Made by a program: the position numbers and the translations under genes
Part shown: positions 1-12,629 of the stretch, piece by piece
Layout: the number at the start of each line of letters is the position of its first letter
How positions within the stretch are numbered: the stretch's first letter is position 1
The notes under the pieces: model-generated
Databases searched by the model: none
Told to the model about the DNA's origin: nothing
Seen by the model: only the letters and a program-made list of their open reading frames with translations
NCBI GenBank assembly: GCA_949987565.1
Contig: OX465105.1
Coordinates: 3,128,496 to 3,192,495 of the forward strand
Length of the DNA: 64,000 nt
Direction: 5' to 3'
Source: Luidia sarsii
Lineage: Eukaryota; Echinodermata; Asteroidea; Paxillosida; Luidiidae

Positions 1-775
1 ATTCAATGAGGGTTTTTCCCTACTCCCACCTACTACTAGCACTGCATGCTCAGTGTTTTGCTCAATTGCCTGGTGATCTGTGGTTGTGAGAATGTCATTC
101 AATGAGGGTTTTTCCCTACTCCCACCTACTACTAGCACTGCATGCTCAGTGCTTTGCTCAATTGCCTGGTGATCTGTGGTTGTGAGAATGTCATTCAATG
201 AGGGTTTTTCCCTACTTGCACCTACTACTAGCACTGCATGCTCAGTGCTTTACTCAATTGCCTGGTGATCTGTGGTTGTGAGAATGTCATTCAATGAGGG
301 TTTTTCCCTACTCCCACCTACTACTAGCACTGCATGCTCAGTGCTTTGCTCAATTGCCTGGTGATCTGTGGTTGTGAGAATGTCATTCAATGAGGGTTTT
401 TCCCTACTCCCACCTACTACTAGCACTGCATGCTCAGTGCTTTGCTCAATTGCCTGGTGATCTGTGGTTGTGAGAATGTCATTCAATGAGGGTTTTTCCC
501 TACTTGCACCTACTACTAGCACTGCATGCTCAGTGCTTTACTCAATTGCCTGGTGATCTGTGGTTGTGAGAATGTCATTCAATGAGGGTTTTTCCCTGCT
601 CCCACCTACTACTAGCACTGCATGCTCAGTGCTTTGCTCAATTGCCTGGTGATCTGTGGTTGTGAGAATGTCATTCAATGAGGGTTTTTCCCTACTTGCA
701 CCTACTACTAGCACTGCATGCTCAGTGCTTTACTCAATTGCCTGGTGATCTGTGGTTGTTAAAATGTCATTCAAT
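1..775. repeat. Tandem array, 96-bp unit, eight copies plus a partial ninth
   Basis: Units begin with ATTCAATGAGGG at 1, 97, 193, 289, 385, 481, 577 and 673, with a decaying ninth from 769. The array may extend past the left window edge. The unit resembles the tail of the tRNA-derived SINE family found elsewhere here (same ATTCAATGAGGGTTT and TGCATGCTCAGTGCTTT segments). Because 96 is a multiple of three, the minus strand stays open as a repeating 32-residue phantom peptide; there is no other sign of coding. Confidence 0.95.
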
Positions 776-949
776 GAGGGTTTTTCCTGACTCGATGTTA
801 TAATTAGCACTGCATGTTCAGTGGCAGTGCTTTTTCCTGATTGCTGGCTGAAAAAAGATACTGCTGCTATTACATCTGTCAGGTGAAATTTGTTTAGCTT
901 TTCACACGTGTACAAGGTGCTTGCATTTGCTGTGACACCATGTACATCA

Positions 950-1290
950 TCTCTTGTGAGATGGAGTATGGCTCTGAAAAGAGCCGGTAAGTTAAGTCAC
1001 TCAACGCTTCGGTCAGTGTGTACTCTGCCCGTTGTCAGTGGACTGAGTTGGCCCACAAAATGACCTCATTGCTATTATTATCATCATCATCATCCTTGCA
1101 CTTGCACACTGTGGCTTTGAGGAACATGTTTCTAATGAAACAATGTTGACCACAAAAAGTTTGAAATCGACCCGTATTAACCATAGATCTGATAGGATGT
1201 TTGCGTCAAGGAGAATGTCATTTAATGAGGGTTTGCTCCACTCTATGTGATAAGCACCTTTACTGTGTTCAATTAACAGTGTGAAGGATA
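950..1290 (-). repeat. Fragments of two dispersed repeat families
   Basis: 950-1080 contains the fragment with GCTCTGAAAAGAGCCGGTAA, the family that builds the tandem arrays at 25.8 and 48.2 kb. 1195-1285 holds a SINE tail fragment (GGAGAATGTCATTTAATGAG). No gene is seen here or on to 1850. Confidence 0.6.
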
Positions 1291-1847
1291 TTGTGTGACA
1301 GGGTTTTATGAACAATTGTTTTCATTTACATTAATCAGGATTTTTTTAATTTTTTTTTTATCTTGTACAGGATCCAGGTCCAGCCCCACCATCACCGCCA
1401 CTAGACTAAACGGAACATTTCACGTTCGACTCATCTCCGAGACTTCTGCAAAATTCTCTTCAATTCTCAGTTCCACAAGGTTTTGCTGATATCATTTCCA
1501 TTAAGCGGAAACAAGTTTTACATCTTTGTATAACTTTTCGGTGCATTTGGAAACGGGAAAGAGAATCAGTTTTGGTGATGGTTTAAGTGAAAACAGGTAT
1601 AGTAAGAACCGTTATTCAATAAATATCTATGTATTTAGTGCCATAATTTTTATTCAAATCTTTATTGATGGTCATACATATCTTAAGTTGCCAAAGGAAA
1701 TAGGGAACATTTTGTCGGTGTTTTCACAAACGTTTCAATTGTATTAAAACACACTTCAAGATGCATATCAGAATGGCTTCATATTGTGTTGCTAACCTCA
1801 CACTGTGACACTGTAAAACAAGAAAACCTTCACATAATCCATTAAAA

Positions 1848-2067
1848 GACTCAATTGGGGTTTGCCCTGCTCGACGTAATAAGTACTGCATGCTCAGTGC
1901 TTTTACTCGAAGCCTGATGACGCCATTTCAGGCAGCTCGGGTAGAATTTGAACCCGTGTCTCCTGCTTTTTAGTGCAGACATCTTAGCCACTTGACTACC
2001 GAGCTGGTCGAGGTTGTGTGGCGGATTCCGATAATGCAAAGCGGCAGGTACCGCGTTACCACATTAT
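1848..2067 (-). repeat. tRNA-derived SINE, family A (minus)
   Basis: Read on the minus strand: tRNA-like head with A-box-like and B-box-like segments, then a body and the tail that ends TGAG(T). The plus strand shows the complementary landmarks CAGGCAGCTCGGGTAGAATT and ACCGAGCTGGTCGAGG. The best B box of the family is GGTTCGAATCC in the copy near 28.56 kb. Other copies: 23851-24045 (-), 28425-28690 (+), and fragments at 3228-3455, 31740-31790, 43645-43755, 44800-44890 and 48100-48180. Confidence 0.8.
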
Positions 2068-3227
2068 AATTATATCCACCAAATTAAAAGACTGGTGAAT
2101 ATGTGTATCAAAAACAAATGATACTTCCTTTCAAAGCACTATTTTCAATTGCTATCTACCAGTATTCAGTGCATCAATGGGTTTGCCGATTTTGTGAAAA
2201 CACTGACAAATTTTGTTGGCTTGTATGCATACAATATGCACGTTCATGTATATACTATAACTTAAGTAGTGTCAATGAAAAATTTGACATTCTCTAATGT
2301 AAACACTGTGTTGTAAATATTATCTTCTTCTGAAGAGGTTTTGCTACTTCTGACTTAATGTTGTCTCTGAAAAATATGCATATTTTTGCTTCAGTAAATA
2401 TTTTCAAGATGACAGAAGACAAACCACGGTAAATCTGGAAATAGTTGTATAGATCTAAATGCGACTCCGTTTGGCAGATTGGATTCTCAAGTAAATATTT
2501 TTTTTTATCTTCTTTACCCCTGCTTTTTTTTAGGCAATTACAGGTGATGATTTTTTCCAGAATATCCAGAAATTAATCACTCTTTGAGGATTCTTATCCC
2601 CTGAAGATCTCTGCCTACTTCTTTTCCCCCCCTCTGTTATACATCCTAACCATTTGAAGCACATAGCACAAATTATGTGTGTGCAGTTTTCAAAGTGGCA
2701 ATACCATTCTGACAGCATAGTTCTTCACCTTTAAAGTGGCATAAATCTTTTGTTTCTATCATTTTGTCTCTGTAAACTTCTATCATGGTGTAAATGTAGG
2801 CCTAAAGAAAATTAATTATTTTAATTTAATTAATATTGATTATTTTGGAGAAAAAAAATCATTGTCAGCAAATTTCAGCTTAAAACGTATGTTATTTAAT
2901 TATATTGCACAACTTTGTTGCACTAAAGTTTTGATGTGAAACGATTCCCAATACTCATGTTTACGGTAATTGGTTGCCAATATACTTATGGAGTGGACAC
3001 CACCGTTTTAATTCTCCACATGAACCTTAAGACTCAAATGTGCACATTTTTCTGAATGTCATCTTTGCACTTTTAATAATGGTTGTCGATCTTGTTTTAG
3101 AACCAATTTGGCATCGTACTTACAAAGGTGGGGTCAAGAAACTAGGGTTGGATTTCACAAAGCCTCGCAATTAATTGCAGCGTGACCTACGATTGATAAC
3201 CCCATCACAGATGGCGATTTTAATTCA
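2068..3227. other. AT-rich stretch with no recognised feature
   Basis: Only short unremarkable open frames, none with a recognisable product or splice context. No clear tandem repeat or inverted repeat was seen. Confidence 0.5.
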
Positions 3228-3455
3228 AAAAGGGTTTGCCCTACTCAGCGTTTGGTTTAGTACTGCTTGCTCAGTGCTTTGTCAAACTGCCCGCTGATAA
3301 AAACAAATACAGGCAGCTCAGGCAAGATTCAAATTCATGTCTCCTGTTTTCTAATGCAGACATCAACCAATTGACTACTTAGCTGGTCTGCAGTATAAAT
3401 ACGTGCACTAGAAAGTCGGAGTCGCGGGTTCGAATCCCGCCTGAGCTGCCTGGAT
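3228..3455. repeat. Two SINE-A fragments in opposite orientation
   Basis: 3228-3390 is a decayed minus-strand copy (GGGTTTGCCCTACTC, then CTAGCTGGTC). It is followed directly by a plus-strand head fragment containing GGGTTCGAATCCCGCCTG, an intact B-box-like sequence. The arrangement looks like insertion of one copy next to another. Confidence 0.7.
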
Positions 3456-5219
3456 TTTTTCTTCAGTTCTGTCCAATATTCAAATGATTGATCGTAAGTC
3501 ATTGTTGAGATTGGTGAAATTGATCCCAGGACTGCAATTTCAAATCTACGCTTTGAAAGTAAAAAAACCCAACATTCCTCTTGTATAACGTAGTCACAGC
3601 TTTAACGTTTTCCAGATAGACTACCAGGGGTTAATAACTTGGACTTTTGTGTCTTAAAGAAATAAAAGGGGTAAAACGCATGAAATGGCTCAGTGTGATT
3701 TGTAATTAAAGCATATAGTGTGTGCGAAGATGTAGCTGAAACGTGCCTTAGGCTTAGGTTAAGACAGCTTTTTGAGGAAAAAGTTAGTTTCTGCATCACA
3801 AAGTGCATGAAAATAATATGCCTTTGAGAAAGGTCTTGCTAGGATCGAAACGTCAGGTTCACTATTTTTTTTAAAAATAACGTGAGACATTTTCGTGGGT
3901 AGTGATGTGATATGATTAGTTTAATGCAACTGACATCCCCCACCCAGTAAAGATGCTTGACCATTAAGTTTGATAACACCCACTCAAGTTGCAGGATTAA
4001 TAGTGGATAGGTCAGTTACTGAGTTAGTAGAGCGCTTGTGGGTGAAAGCATGGTGCTGGGATCATGTCCCTGTCCAATCAAATCTGTTTCACTATTAATT
4101 ATTATGGTTTTGATAATTTCAGAGATTTGTTTGCCCGTTGTAAATAAGCACAAGTGAAAACTATTATTATAAGCACAAGTGGAAATTATTGTTATGAATA
4201 TAAACATTATTCAATGTTATTTAATATTTGTATAGCCTAATTGTCTGGGGCGAAATTTAATAAATAAAAAAACAACACATCAACAGGCCTTGATATGAAT
4301 ATGCCATGAAGGGGGAATTAAACCGGCAATCTCTTACAAGCAATCTCCGAGGCGAAAATTAATTAATTGTCCTTCCAAGTCTCCCAAAATAATAATAATA
4401 GGAGGGCCTGACGTTTCGATCCTAGTAGGTCCTTCCTCTAGAAGCGGCGAAAATTCTGCTCTTGGGAAAGGTTCTGCTAGGATCGGAAACGTCAAGCTTC
4501 TTTAATTTTTTGAAATTTGTATTTTGGTTCTTTTAGTCAGTAGGCGTAAGCAGTTTGCACTGTTTCGGATTGTCACTCTAGACTAGACCTTTCAAATCAT
4601 TCACTCAAAAGAAAAAAAAAATACTCTTAGTCTTAAAGAGCTCATTTTTAAGGAGTTCAGCCGGTTGCCTAAGAGTTGCTTTGAAAAAATGCCTCATTGA
4701 AAAAGAAAAAATAGAAATATTAAAATCTGACACTGAAACAAAACAGTATAGCATAGGAACAAATAACTGAATGAATTTAATTAACATAAATTAATTAGTT
4801 AATAACCAACATGCAAATTATTATAGGCTAGCCATGTAACGTGCAGCGGACTGACGTCCCGATCCTATTATTATTAAGACTATTCACAAAGGAAGATTGA
4901 GAGAGGTCCTGCTAGAATTGAAAAATCATGCCCTCTACACTACAAAAAGAAAGATATATCCCGAAATTAACTCCGAGCTCGATGACATTATAATGCGCGT
5001 ACGAGCATACCTCAGTATACTTTTTAGCCTACCCCTTTAAGCGTGTATTAAGTGACGGTCACAGGTCACTACATTCCTTTCATTGATATGCAAATTAGCT
5101 CCTCTGCCATTTCGAGAGCGTATACAACATCTCGTCTGCTCTTTCCCTTCAAAATTCAACGTAAAATAGTGCCCCTCTCTACTGCACAAATCCTATGGCC
5201 AGCAGTCAAGTGGAGTGAT
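3456..5219. other. Intergenic DNA with fragments of foldback family FB-1
   Basis: Fragments of the dispersed palindromic family (GGTCCTGCTAGGATCGAAA type) lie at about 3820-3870, 4400-4545 and 4855-4940. The rest is AT-rich with only short open frames. No gene was recognised. Confidence 0.5.
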
Positions 5220-6148
5220 ACTTCGAAAGTCACCTTCGAGTGATGCGCTAATTGTAGGCCGCGGCCTTGGCCTCATTACCGTTAATCTAATTGCGCCTGT
5301 CCAAATTGTGTATTCCATATACCGACCTTGCACTTGACTTGTGAACTTTCTGCTCGTGGATTCGGCGAGAAAAATTCATCTTTTTGCCTTTCCGAATAAG
5401 TTTCAGTGTGCGCGAAGTTACTCAAATTCAGCGTAAACAACTACTTCACAGTTTGAGAGTGCTCGGGACCTGCAGAATTCCCAAATTTGGCTGCAAACTG
5501 CGAACATTTACACGCCGACGGTCGTCTTTTTGTGGAGTTTTGATGAGAAGGCAACTATCCCCATGCACTCTGTTGCTGTCTGGATTCGGCAAGGAAGAAC
5601 TTAGACATTTTTCGTCACCGACCGGAACTTCGAGGGAACTTTGAAAGGACTACCCGCTCACCAGTTTCTCGGAGGACATCTTGGAGGTGCTTCTCGACCA
5701 ACGCAGCCGACAGGGTAACCCAGGAAGACCACCGAGTGCCGTCACGGAGGCCCGCCGTGGAACTTCGGCCGAGTGCGCCGACCGACTTCGGAGTTGGCCG
5801 TGGACACTTTGACTTTGAAGTTTGAGGCTTGAGCCTTGGCTCGCCCAGACTCCCTCCAACTGCAGGTCGTTGTCTGCAAGTACTTTGGAGAGCGAGTTGC
5901 CGTTTCTCTATACGGTACCGGTGCTTCGAAGAAGTGCTGGAGTAGCCTGAGACCATCCGCTCATAAATTTCAAACAGGACATTTTGACTCTGTTCTCTCG
6001 GAACAATCGGTAAGAAAACTCTAGAAATGAACAGCGGTGCCTGTTGCCTCCCGTTGAACTTTCGTCGCGAGTGCCAGTCAACGTCCTGAGTTCTCCAGTT
6101 GGACAAGTTGGTGTTCTAGCTTTGAATAATTATTGAAAGCGGTATTGG
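5220..6148 (+). other. CpG-rich island ending in a splice-donor-like site; possible non-coding first exon
   Basis: CpG density rises well above the flanks, especially 5480-5800. On the plus strand the block ends TTGGTAAGTCAC near 6149, a good donor consensus. A 163-codon open frame on the minus strand (6106-5615) and several shorter ones overlap here, but their translations look unlike any protein I know and overlap one another, so I do not call a CDS. A CpG-island promoter with an untranslated exon is one reading; chance is another. Confidence 0.3.
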
Positions 6149-8834
6149 TAAGTCACTTTAAAAATGTGACGAGCCAAGAGGTTAGTAAACTTATTTTGTT
6201 TTCATAAAATTGTCCAACATTTTGTCAGCAACCCGCTCCTAAAATATTGCAAGAAAAAAAATATTGCCAGAGCAGCTGTCGGTACAGTTGGCCACTACAT
6301 TCTGGTTTATCCTCTAAATAAGAACCGAAATCAAAATGGCACACTTTGGATAGAGAAACGACTGAAATAACGGCGAAAAATGAGCACAAAATATGCGGAA
6401 AAAATCGTTTCGCCTTGCATTACCGAGACTTCCTAAAATTTATTAACTGAAAACGATTTCGTTACACTAAGTGACCGAAACTAAAACGTTCAATCTCAAT
6501 TACCGTAAAAAGAAAATAGACAAACGGTTGTCAAAAAGCGGGGTTTTCATGTTGTTTTGTTGTCGAAGTCTGTCTGTAAATAATGTCCGTGTGTTTACAT
6601 CTCTAGACGTGTGTCAGACATGTGTCAGACGTGTGTCAGACGTGCGCCAGGCCGTGTAGTGTGTTCAATGGGTTGTCGTTGCCCTCGTTGTGTTGTCCGC
6701 CATTATGCGGTCAGGTCGTCCCCGGTGCACGGTTCATACCGCACGGTCTATGTAGTTATGAGCGACCATGTTTTGACTGGCCTCATTTGCATAAAGCCAA
6801 GCATGAATAAAAAGAAGGCGTGGCTTATGCTCGGCACGCGCGCTCTGAGATCAGGCACGCGCTAGCCACCTGTGGTATTCCGCCATGTTACTTGGCTGAG
6901 CGCCCAAGTGGGCGTGGTTAGTGTCAAGCTTATGTAGACGACTCTTTGTACATGTATAATGGGTAATATATAGATAGCAACTATGCGGCCAGGTGTTTCG
7001 AGATTTGTAAAGGAAAAAAAAAAGTTAAGGGATCGGCCAGGGCGAGACCATTGAACTAGATCCACTCTGAAGTTAAATCATAGGTGAAAACTATTTAAGG
7101 GACCTTATACTACTTTGGTAGTATAGATTAGCCTTAGTTATTATTGGGGTATTTTTTTAAATTAAAATTTAACTTTTCAGAAATACATCAAAGCAAACAT
7201 AACATCCTAAACAAAACAAAAACATGAATTCAGGGGCCAGCTTCGACATCAAAGGATGAACTATGAACTGTCCGCTCATTCTGTTTCACTTCACTTGAAC
7301 TGACTCCATGTATCTCTGCACCCCGTCAAGTATTGACTGAAACTTCGAGAATTTCTACTACTGAACTACTACTGAGCCTCAATGGGTTACTGCTTCCTCT
7401 GCTAAATAATTAATTGCCCCGTCATCTTAAAGCCACCCTATATGGAACTTAGCAATCATCTGGAATCATCTATGAATAGACCTACGACAAGTGCCAACAG
7501 TCCCAGATAGATTATAATTATAAGGTTTAGGATTAATTAATAATTGTATAATTTTATTAATTTAATTAAGGGGCAGCGACAAAGCAGGCTTTCAAAGCAG
7601 CATCGCGCTTGCAGTTCAGTTTGAATGAGTGTGTGGTAGTGAGAACTTAAATTAGATTAGTAGTAACTACTTGAATTAATTAGGCTGAGACTGAAGAGTT
7701 GATTTTTTTTAAATGAACTCTTCATTCGTAATTATGTAGTGTAGAAGTAAATGGGGGTGTTTGTGTGTGATCGTGTGTTTATGGGGGAGAGAGTGGGTGC
7801 TGGAGTGAGTGTGTTGATGCGGCGCGTGCAAGCAGCGAGCTAGCTAGGCGGCACTGCTCGGGTTAAATTAGGAGAATTTATTGTAAGTCGTCGATCGTAC
7901 CACGAAGAAATCTATGATTTCTATTTTCATAATTATAAAAGACATATACAGGTATGTTCAAAGTTATACCTCCTTTGCTTCAAAAATCTATGTAAGCATC
8001 TAAAGAAAGAAAACCCAAAATTTCTCATGATAAAAAAGGCCTATCGACAATGTTGTCGGAATTTAAGGTTAATCTCTAAAAATTGACACACAAAAAATAC
8101 TTGGCTTGGAGTCTTTAACCAGACACCTCTGAACGAACTATCACTTAAGAATAAATATTTCGAAGTCAGTTTTCCCTCACATCGTTTGTTTGAAATTTGA
8201 AAACAAAATTGGATGTTTTCGTGGTATGAACGCCGAATTGTTAATTTTTTTTAAACTCCAAAACCTCATTTTTAATTGGGACTGTGGCACGAGAGACACC
8301 TGTGATGTACTCAAATTGGGAAACCTTCTCTGACGCATCGGGACTTGGACCCAGAAACACTTGTCACTTTACTTATGGATTCAAGATGAAAACATTCGCC
8401 TTGCATGGACCTGAATAGCCGTCGAGAACTATTGCTTGAACAGGAAACTAATGAACTATGAACTTAAGAAAGTTAACATTAACACAAACACAATAACTGG
8501 CACACTTTTCATAATACTGAACAATTAAATTAATTTAATATTCATTTTAATTGGGATGGGGGTTAAGTTTAGGGCTAGGAACATAATATGTAGCAATGAC
8601 TGGTGCATTGTTACAATTGATGAAACAGGTTGAATACATTTGTCTCGCATCTGGTCATTTTGTTAAATTTACAGCACCTGGTCCGCTCAGTGTTTTGATA
8701 ATTCGTAATATGATTTAATTAATCCTTTTGGGGGGGGGGTAAAAAGACAGACCTGTGTGATTTTGTTGTATCAGTTATGGTGGACGTTATTATTTTGAAT
8801 TAAAATTAATTTTACCAATGAATTGCTAATTTTG
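6149..8834. other. Intergenic, mostly AT-rich; short 11-bp repeat at 6605-6650
   Basis: 6605-6650 holds four copies of an 11-bp unit of the type ACGTGTGTCAG. From 8440 to 8834 the DNA resembles 12.63-12.96 kb, part of a local duplication. No gene was recognised. Confidence 0.45.
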
Positions 8835-9118
8835 ACATGGAACAACCACGCGCCCCTCTCGGGTGGGTTGAGAAAACAAATCAGCCACGCGCCCTCCAAG
8901 GGTGGGTTGATATTTTATTAAATCATTTTTTTTTAGGTTGATAACAAAAATCTATAATTCAACCACGCGCTCTTCATCAGGAGTGGGTTGATTTTTATTT
9001 GAAAATCTGCTCATCTCGAAGGAACAACCACTCACCCGTTATAAGGGTGGGTTAACTTGAAAATTGTGTCAAATTTTATTGGAACAACCACGCGCCCAGT
9101 ATGGGTGGGTTGATTTCT
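8835..9118. repeat. Array of diverged hairpin units (first of two related arrays)
   Basis: Five units share CAACCACGCGCCC then a 4-8 base loop then GGGTGGGTTG, separated by unlike AT-rich spacers. Each unit can fold into a short stem. The loop bases vary freely while the stem bases are mostly kept. The same unit forms a regular array at 12963-13395. Confidence 0.85.
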
Positions 9119-11500
9119 ACACTGGTTGTGTTGGCCGGATACCAACACTAACTTAGCCCTTCACGTTTATTAGCTTCAAAGTTATCTTTAGCTTTTAGTC
9201 AACGGCCAATAGATGGGTTTAAAAAATATTTATAACTAAAATACACTACATGCAGACAAAACAAAGTCACATCACATTAGGGGCTCTAGGCGCGGGCATG
9301 AAACTACAATGGACTTGATTGAGAACTTAATGATTGACTTCAGCGTTGTTATCTATACTACCCTAAAAAAAATGATCGTCAACTTCACTGCATGGCAAAC
9401 TCCTCCCAGGAAGGAACACACATCAATGCTCTAATCAAGACTACCCCAGAATTCAAACTTAGACTCCCAGATTCTTCAAGTGCATCCCTATGTACACCTC
9501 TCCACCGATGAATCTTCTACAATCAAGTCTTCTATCTTCAAAGGTCGAGTCGTCAGGGACTATCTGCTGTAATGTTTACTTTCTGTCAAACTCTTTATCA
9601 GTTGTATAATGATTTATTTATGTATTATTTTGACCAAAGAGGGCGCTATACAGACGGTTTGTTATTAGAGTCACAATACAAATAATCTGTTTCTTTTCCT
9701 AGGCAGAAAAAACGTCACATTTCCTCTCCGAAACCATATTAAATTGTGTGGACTGGGAACAGAACATTGATATAAATTATTGTATCATCTTGTAAAAACT
9801 GTCCAAAACAAATTTTGATGTAATTTTGCTAGACATGCAAATGTTTTCATGTTTTAATTTTTTGTTTTCATTTGTTCAATTCCCTAAAAATAATGCCGTC
9901 GACACAACTCCCTCTTTGGTCTGTTAAATGTGGTGTTTTTTATGTAAATTATTTGATTATGCGAAGCATTTACTGCAGCAAAGCGGCGCCAGCATCATGG
10001 AGGAGCTGAATAATCATGTTGGGTGAATGGATTTGATGAATGTGTGAACTGAACTAAAGATGCACCCAGTAAAGAATCTATTGTCAAATAATGTTAAAAT
10101 TGATAAACGTAGCTGTATTCTCGGGACTTGGGAAAACTATTCTCATCTTGTTTCTGCTAGCCTCAAGTATACACACGACAGATTAAAGACACCAGACATA
10201 CTGACCCGACTTACTAAAAGACATCTAAAAGACAGTTTTAAATATTATTATGTACGTATGAATGTACGTACATACTCACATGCTTTTGTTTTTGCTTTGT
10301 GTCTGTTGCGGTTTTGCCCTATAGCTAAAGCATAGGTTAAAAGCAACAGGCTCATAACGCTCTAAACCGCGCTTTAATTTTGAGGTTAGCAGAAATGGGA
10401 GGGAATTTTTCATCTTGTCTCAAACACAGCTTTGTGAGCATTTTCCACTTTTGAAACATAATTGAAATTTCGCATGATTTGTTTAACTCTTTTCCCTAAA
10501 ATTTTGGGTTGCCCAACAAATGAATGTTGGCTAAATTATTATTCATTCTAAAACATCAAAAAATTGTATTAGAATTATTGGGTGCTCCTTGAAATTGAGT
10601 TGTTTATCTATGCTAATTAGGTCAGCTAACTAGGAAGGCTAGGGCTAGGTAGGTTATTAGCTTTTAAAATCCCTGAGCTCAGGGTAGGGTAGGTTAGTTA
10701 GGCTAATTAGGTTAGTTAGGTCAGTTAGGTTAATTGGGATAAATAGGCTAATTAGGTTAATTAATTAGCTATATTCGGGTGTCAGGCAGAGGACATTATT
10801 ATCGCCCAGAGAATGAAAATATTCTCGAAATTCCAATTAAAAAACCATGATTTTTCTATAAAACTGTTTTAATCTAACATGAAAGTGATACAAAATTGAG
10901 GCAAATTGCTTAATGAGTTTTTTATGACCGAAATTCTAAATCTTGAAAAAAATAGAGGGCCTGCCCTTTCGATCCTAGCAGGACTTTAAACAAATCCAGT
11001 AAAAAAGTAATTTGCTTGAAACATACAAAAACATGTGTGACCTATTTCAGTTTTCTGCCGGCACCTGATGTGTGATTGAAATCTGAGTGTTATGAGATGT
11101 GTTGACAGGCAAAGCGAGCAAGCAGCGATCAAGGCAGCGAGCGACAGGTGGGGTAGAAGGGCAGGTAGTAACTTAAAACTCCAGTGGCGTATCTAAGGAA
11201 CTGGTGACCATGGAAACTGATGAAACTGACCTCTGTCCAAACTTTTATATATAATTCAACATTCATCTTTTTCTTTTAGATTAATCACTAAAACTTAATC
11301 AATAGTTTAAGTTTCAAGGAAAGTCATTTGCCATTCTGATGAACAAATGATGGCAAATAATTATGAAAAATGGAAACTCAATCTGGGCATTTATGAAAAC
11401 AAGATAAATGCCCCTTTCTAAGAATTGGCACCCATTCCCTGGCATTCCATAGATACGCCTCTGATATATATGATCTGAAACTTGGTTATAATTATAAGCT
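9119..11500. other. Intergenic DNA; TTAGG-like degenerate repeat at 10610-10770
   Basis: 10610-10770 has irregular copies of TTAGGT/CTAATTAGG motifs resembling a decayed telomere-like repeat. A fragment of foldback family FB-1 lies near 10945-10995. A 91-codon plus-strand open frame at 10060-10335 has no recognisable product. Nothing else is supported. Confidence 0.45.
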
Positions 11501-11504
11501 GCAA

Positions 11505-12545
11505 AGATGTCCTCACTTGTATCTCCAATCTGCAAATCCATCCGCATACATCCCCATCCATCTCTTCAATTTGCAAATCCGTCCGCATCTATTTCTTCAA
11601 TCTGCAAATCCATCCGCATCCATCTATTCAATCTGCAAATCCTTCATATCTTCAATCTGCAAATCCGTTCGCATCCATGTCTTCAATCTGCAAATCCGTT
11701 CGCATCCATCTCTTCAATCTGCAAATCCATCCGCAGCTGTTTTTGCAATCTGCAAATCCACCTGCACCTGTTTCTGCAATCTGCAAGGTCATCCGCACCC
11801 TCTATCTGCAATCTGCAAGGTCATCCGCACTCTCTATCTTCAATCTGCAAGGTCATCCGCACTGCAAGGTCATCCGCACCCTCTATCTTCAATCTACAAG
11901 GTCATCCGCACTCTCTATCTTCAATCTGCAAGGTCATCCGCACTGCAAGGTCATCTGCACCCTCTATCTTCAATCTGCAAGGTCATCCGCACTGCAAGGT
12001 CATCCGAACCCTCTATCTTCAATCTGCAAGGTCATTCGCACTGCAAGGTCATCCGCACTCTCTATCTTCAATCTGCAAGGTCATCCGCACTCTCTATCTT
12101 CAATCTACAAGGTCATCCGCACTCTCTATCTTCAATCTGCAAGGTCATCCGCACCCGTATCTTCAATCTGCGAATCCATCCGCACTTGTTTCTTCAATCT
12201 GCGAATCCATCCGCACCTGTATCCTCAATGTGCGAATCCACCCGCACCTGTATCCTCAATCTGCAAATCCTTCCACGCCTGTTTCTTCAATTTGCAAGGC
12301 CATCCGCATCCATTTCTTCAATCTGCAAATCCGTCCGCAAATGTTTTTAATCTGCAAATCTGTCCGCACCTGTATCTTCAATCTGCATGGCCATCCGCAT
12401 CCGAGTCTTCAATCTGCAAATCCTTCCACACCCGTATCACCAATCTGCAAAGCCGTCCGTACCCGTATCTTCAATCTGCAAAGCCGTCCGCACTTGTTTC
12501 TTCAATCTGCAAACCCGTCCACACCTGTTTCTCCAGAGTCGTCCG
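11505..12545. repeat. Minisatellite, 31-32-bp unit (AATCTGCAAATCC... type)
   Basis: About 33 units built round AATCTGCAA, TCATCCGCA or TCCATCCGCA, and CTTCAATC. Three sub-families follow one another: CAAATCC units, CAAGGTC units, then mixed units with CGAATCC. The unit contains no stop in any plus-strand frame and is not a multiple of three, so all three plus frames stay open (up to 424 codons). That is a repeat artefact. Confidence 0.9.
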
Positions 12546-12629
12546 CACCTCCCTCTACTGCTTGGATACCACGGAGCATGGAACTACATGGAACCAAGTC
12601 ATCAGTGTCCATTGTCTCTACATGAGAGA

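Noticed and set aside
250..522. 90-codon minus-strand repeat protein
   Set aside because: The 96-bp tandem unit keeps frame; no coding evidence.
5615..6106. 163-codon minus-strand frame in the CpG-rich block
   Set aside because: Composition looks like a GC-driven chance frame and no family is recognised; kept only as a CpG-island feature.
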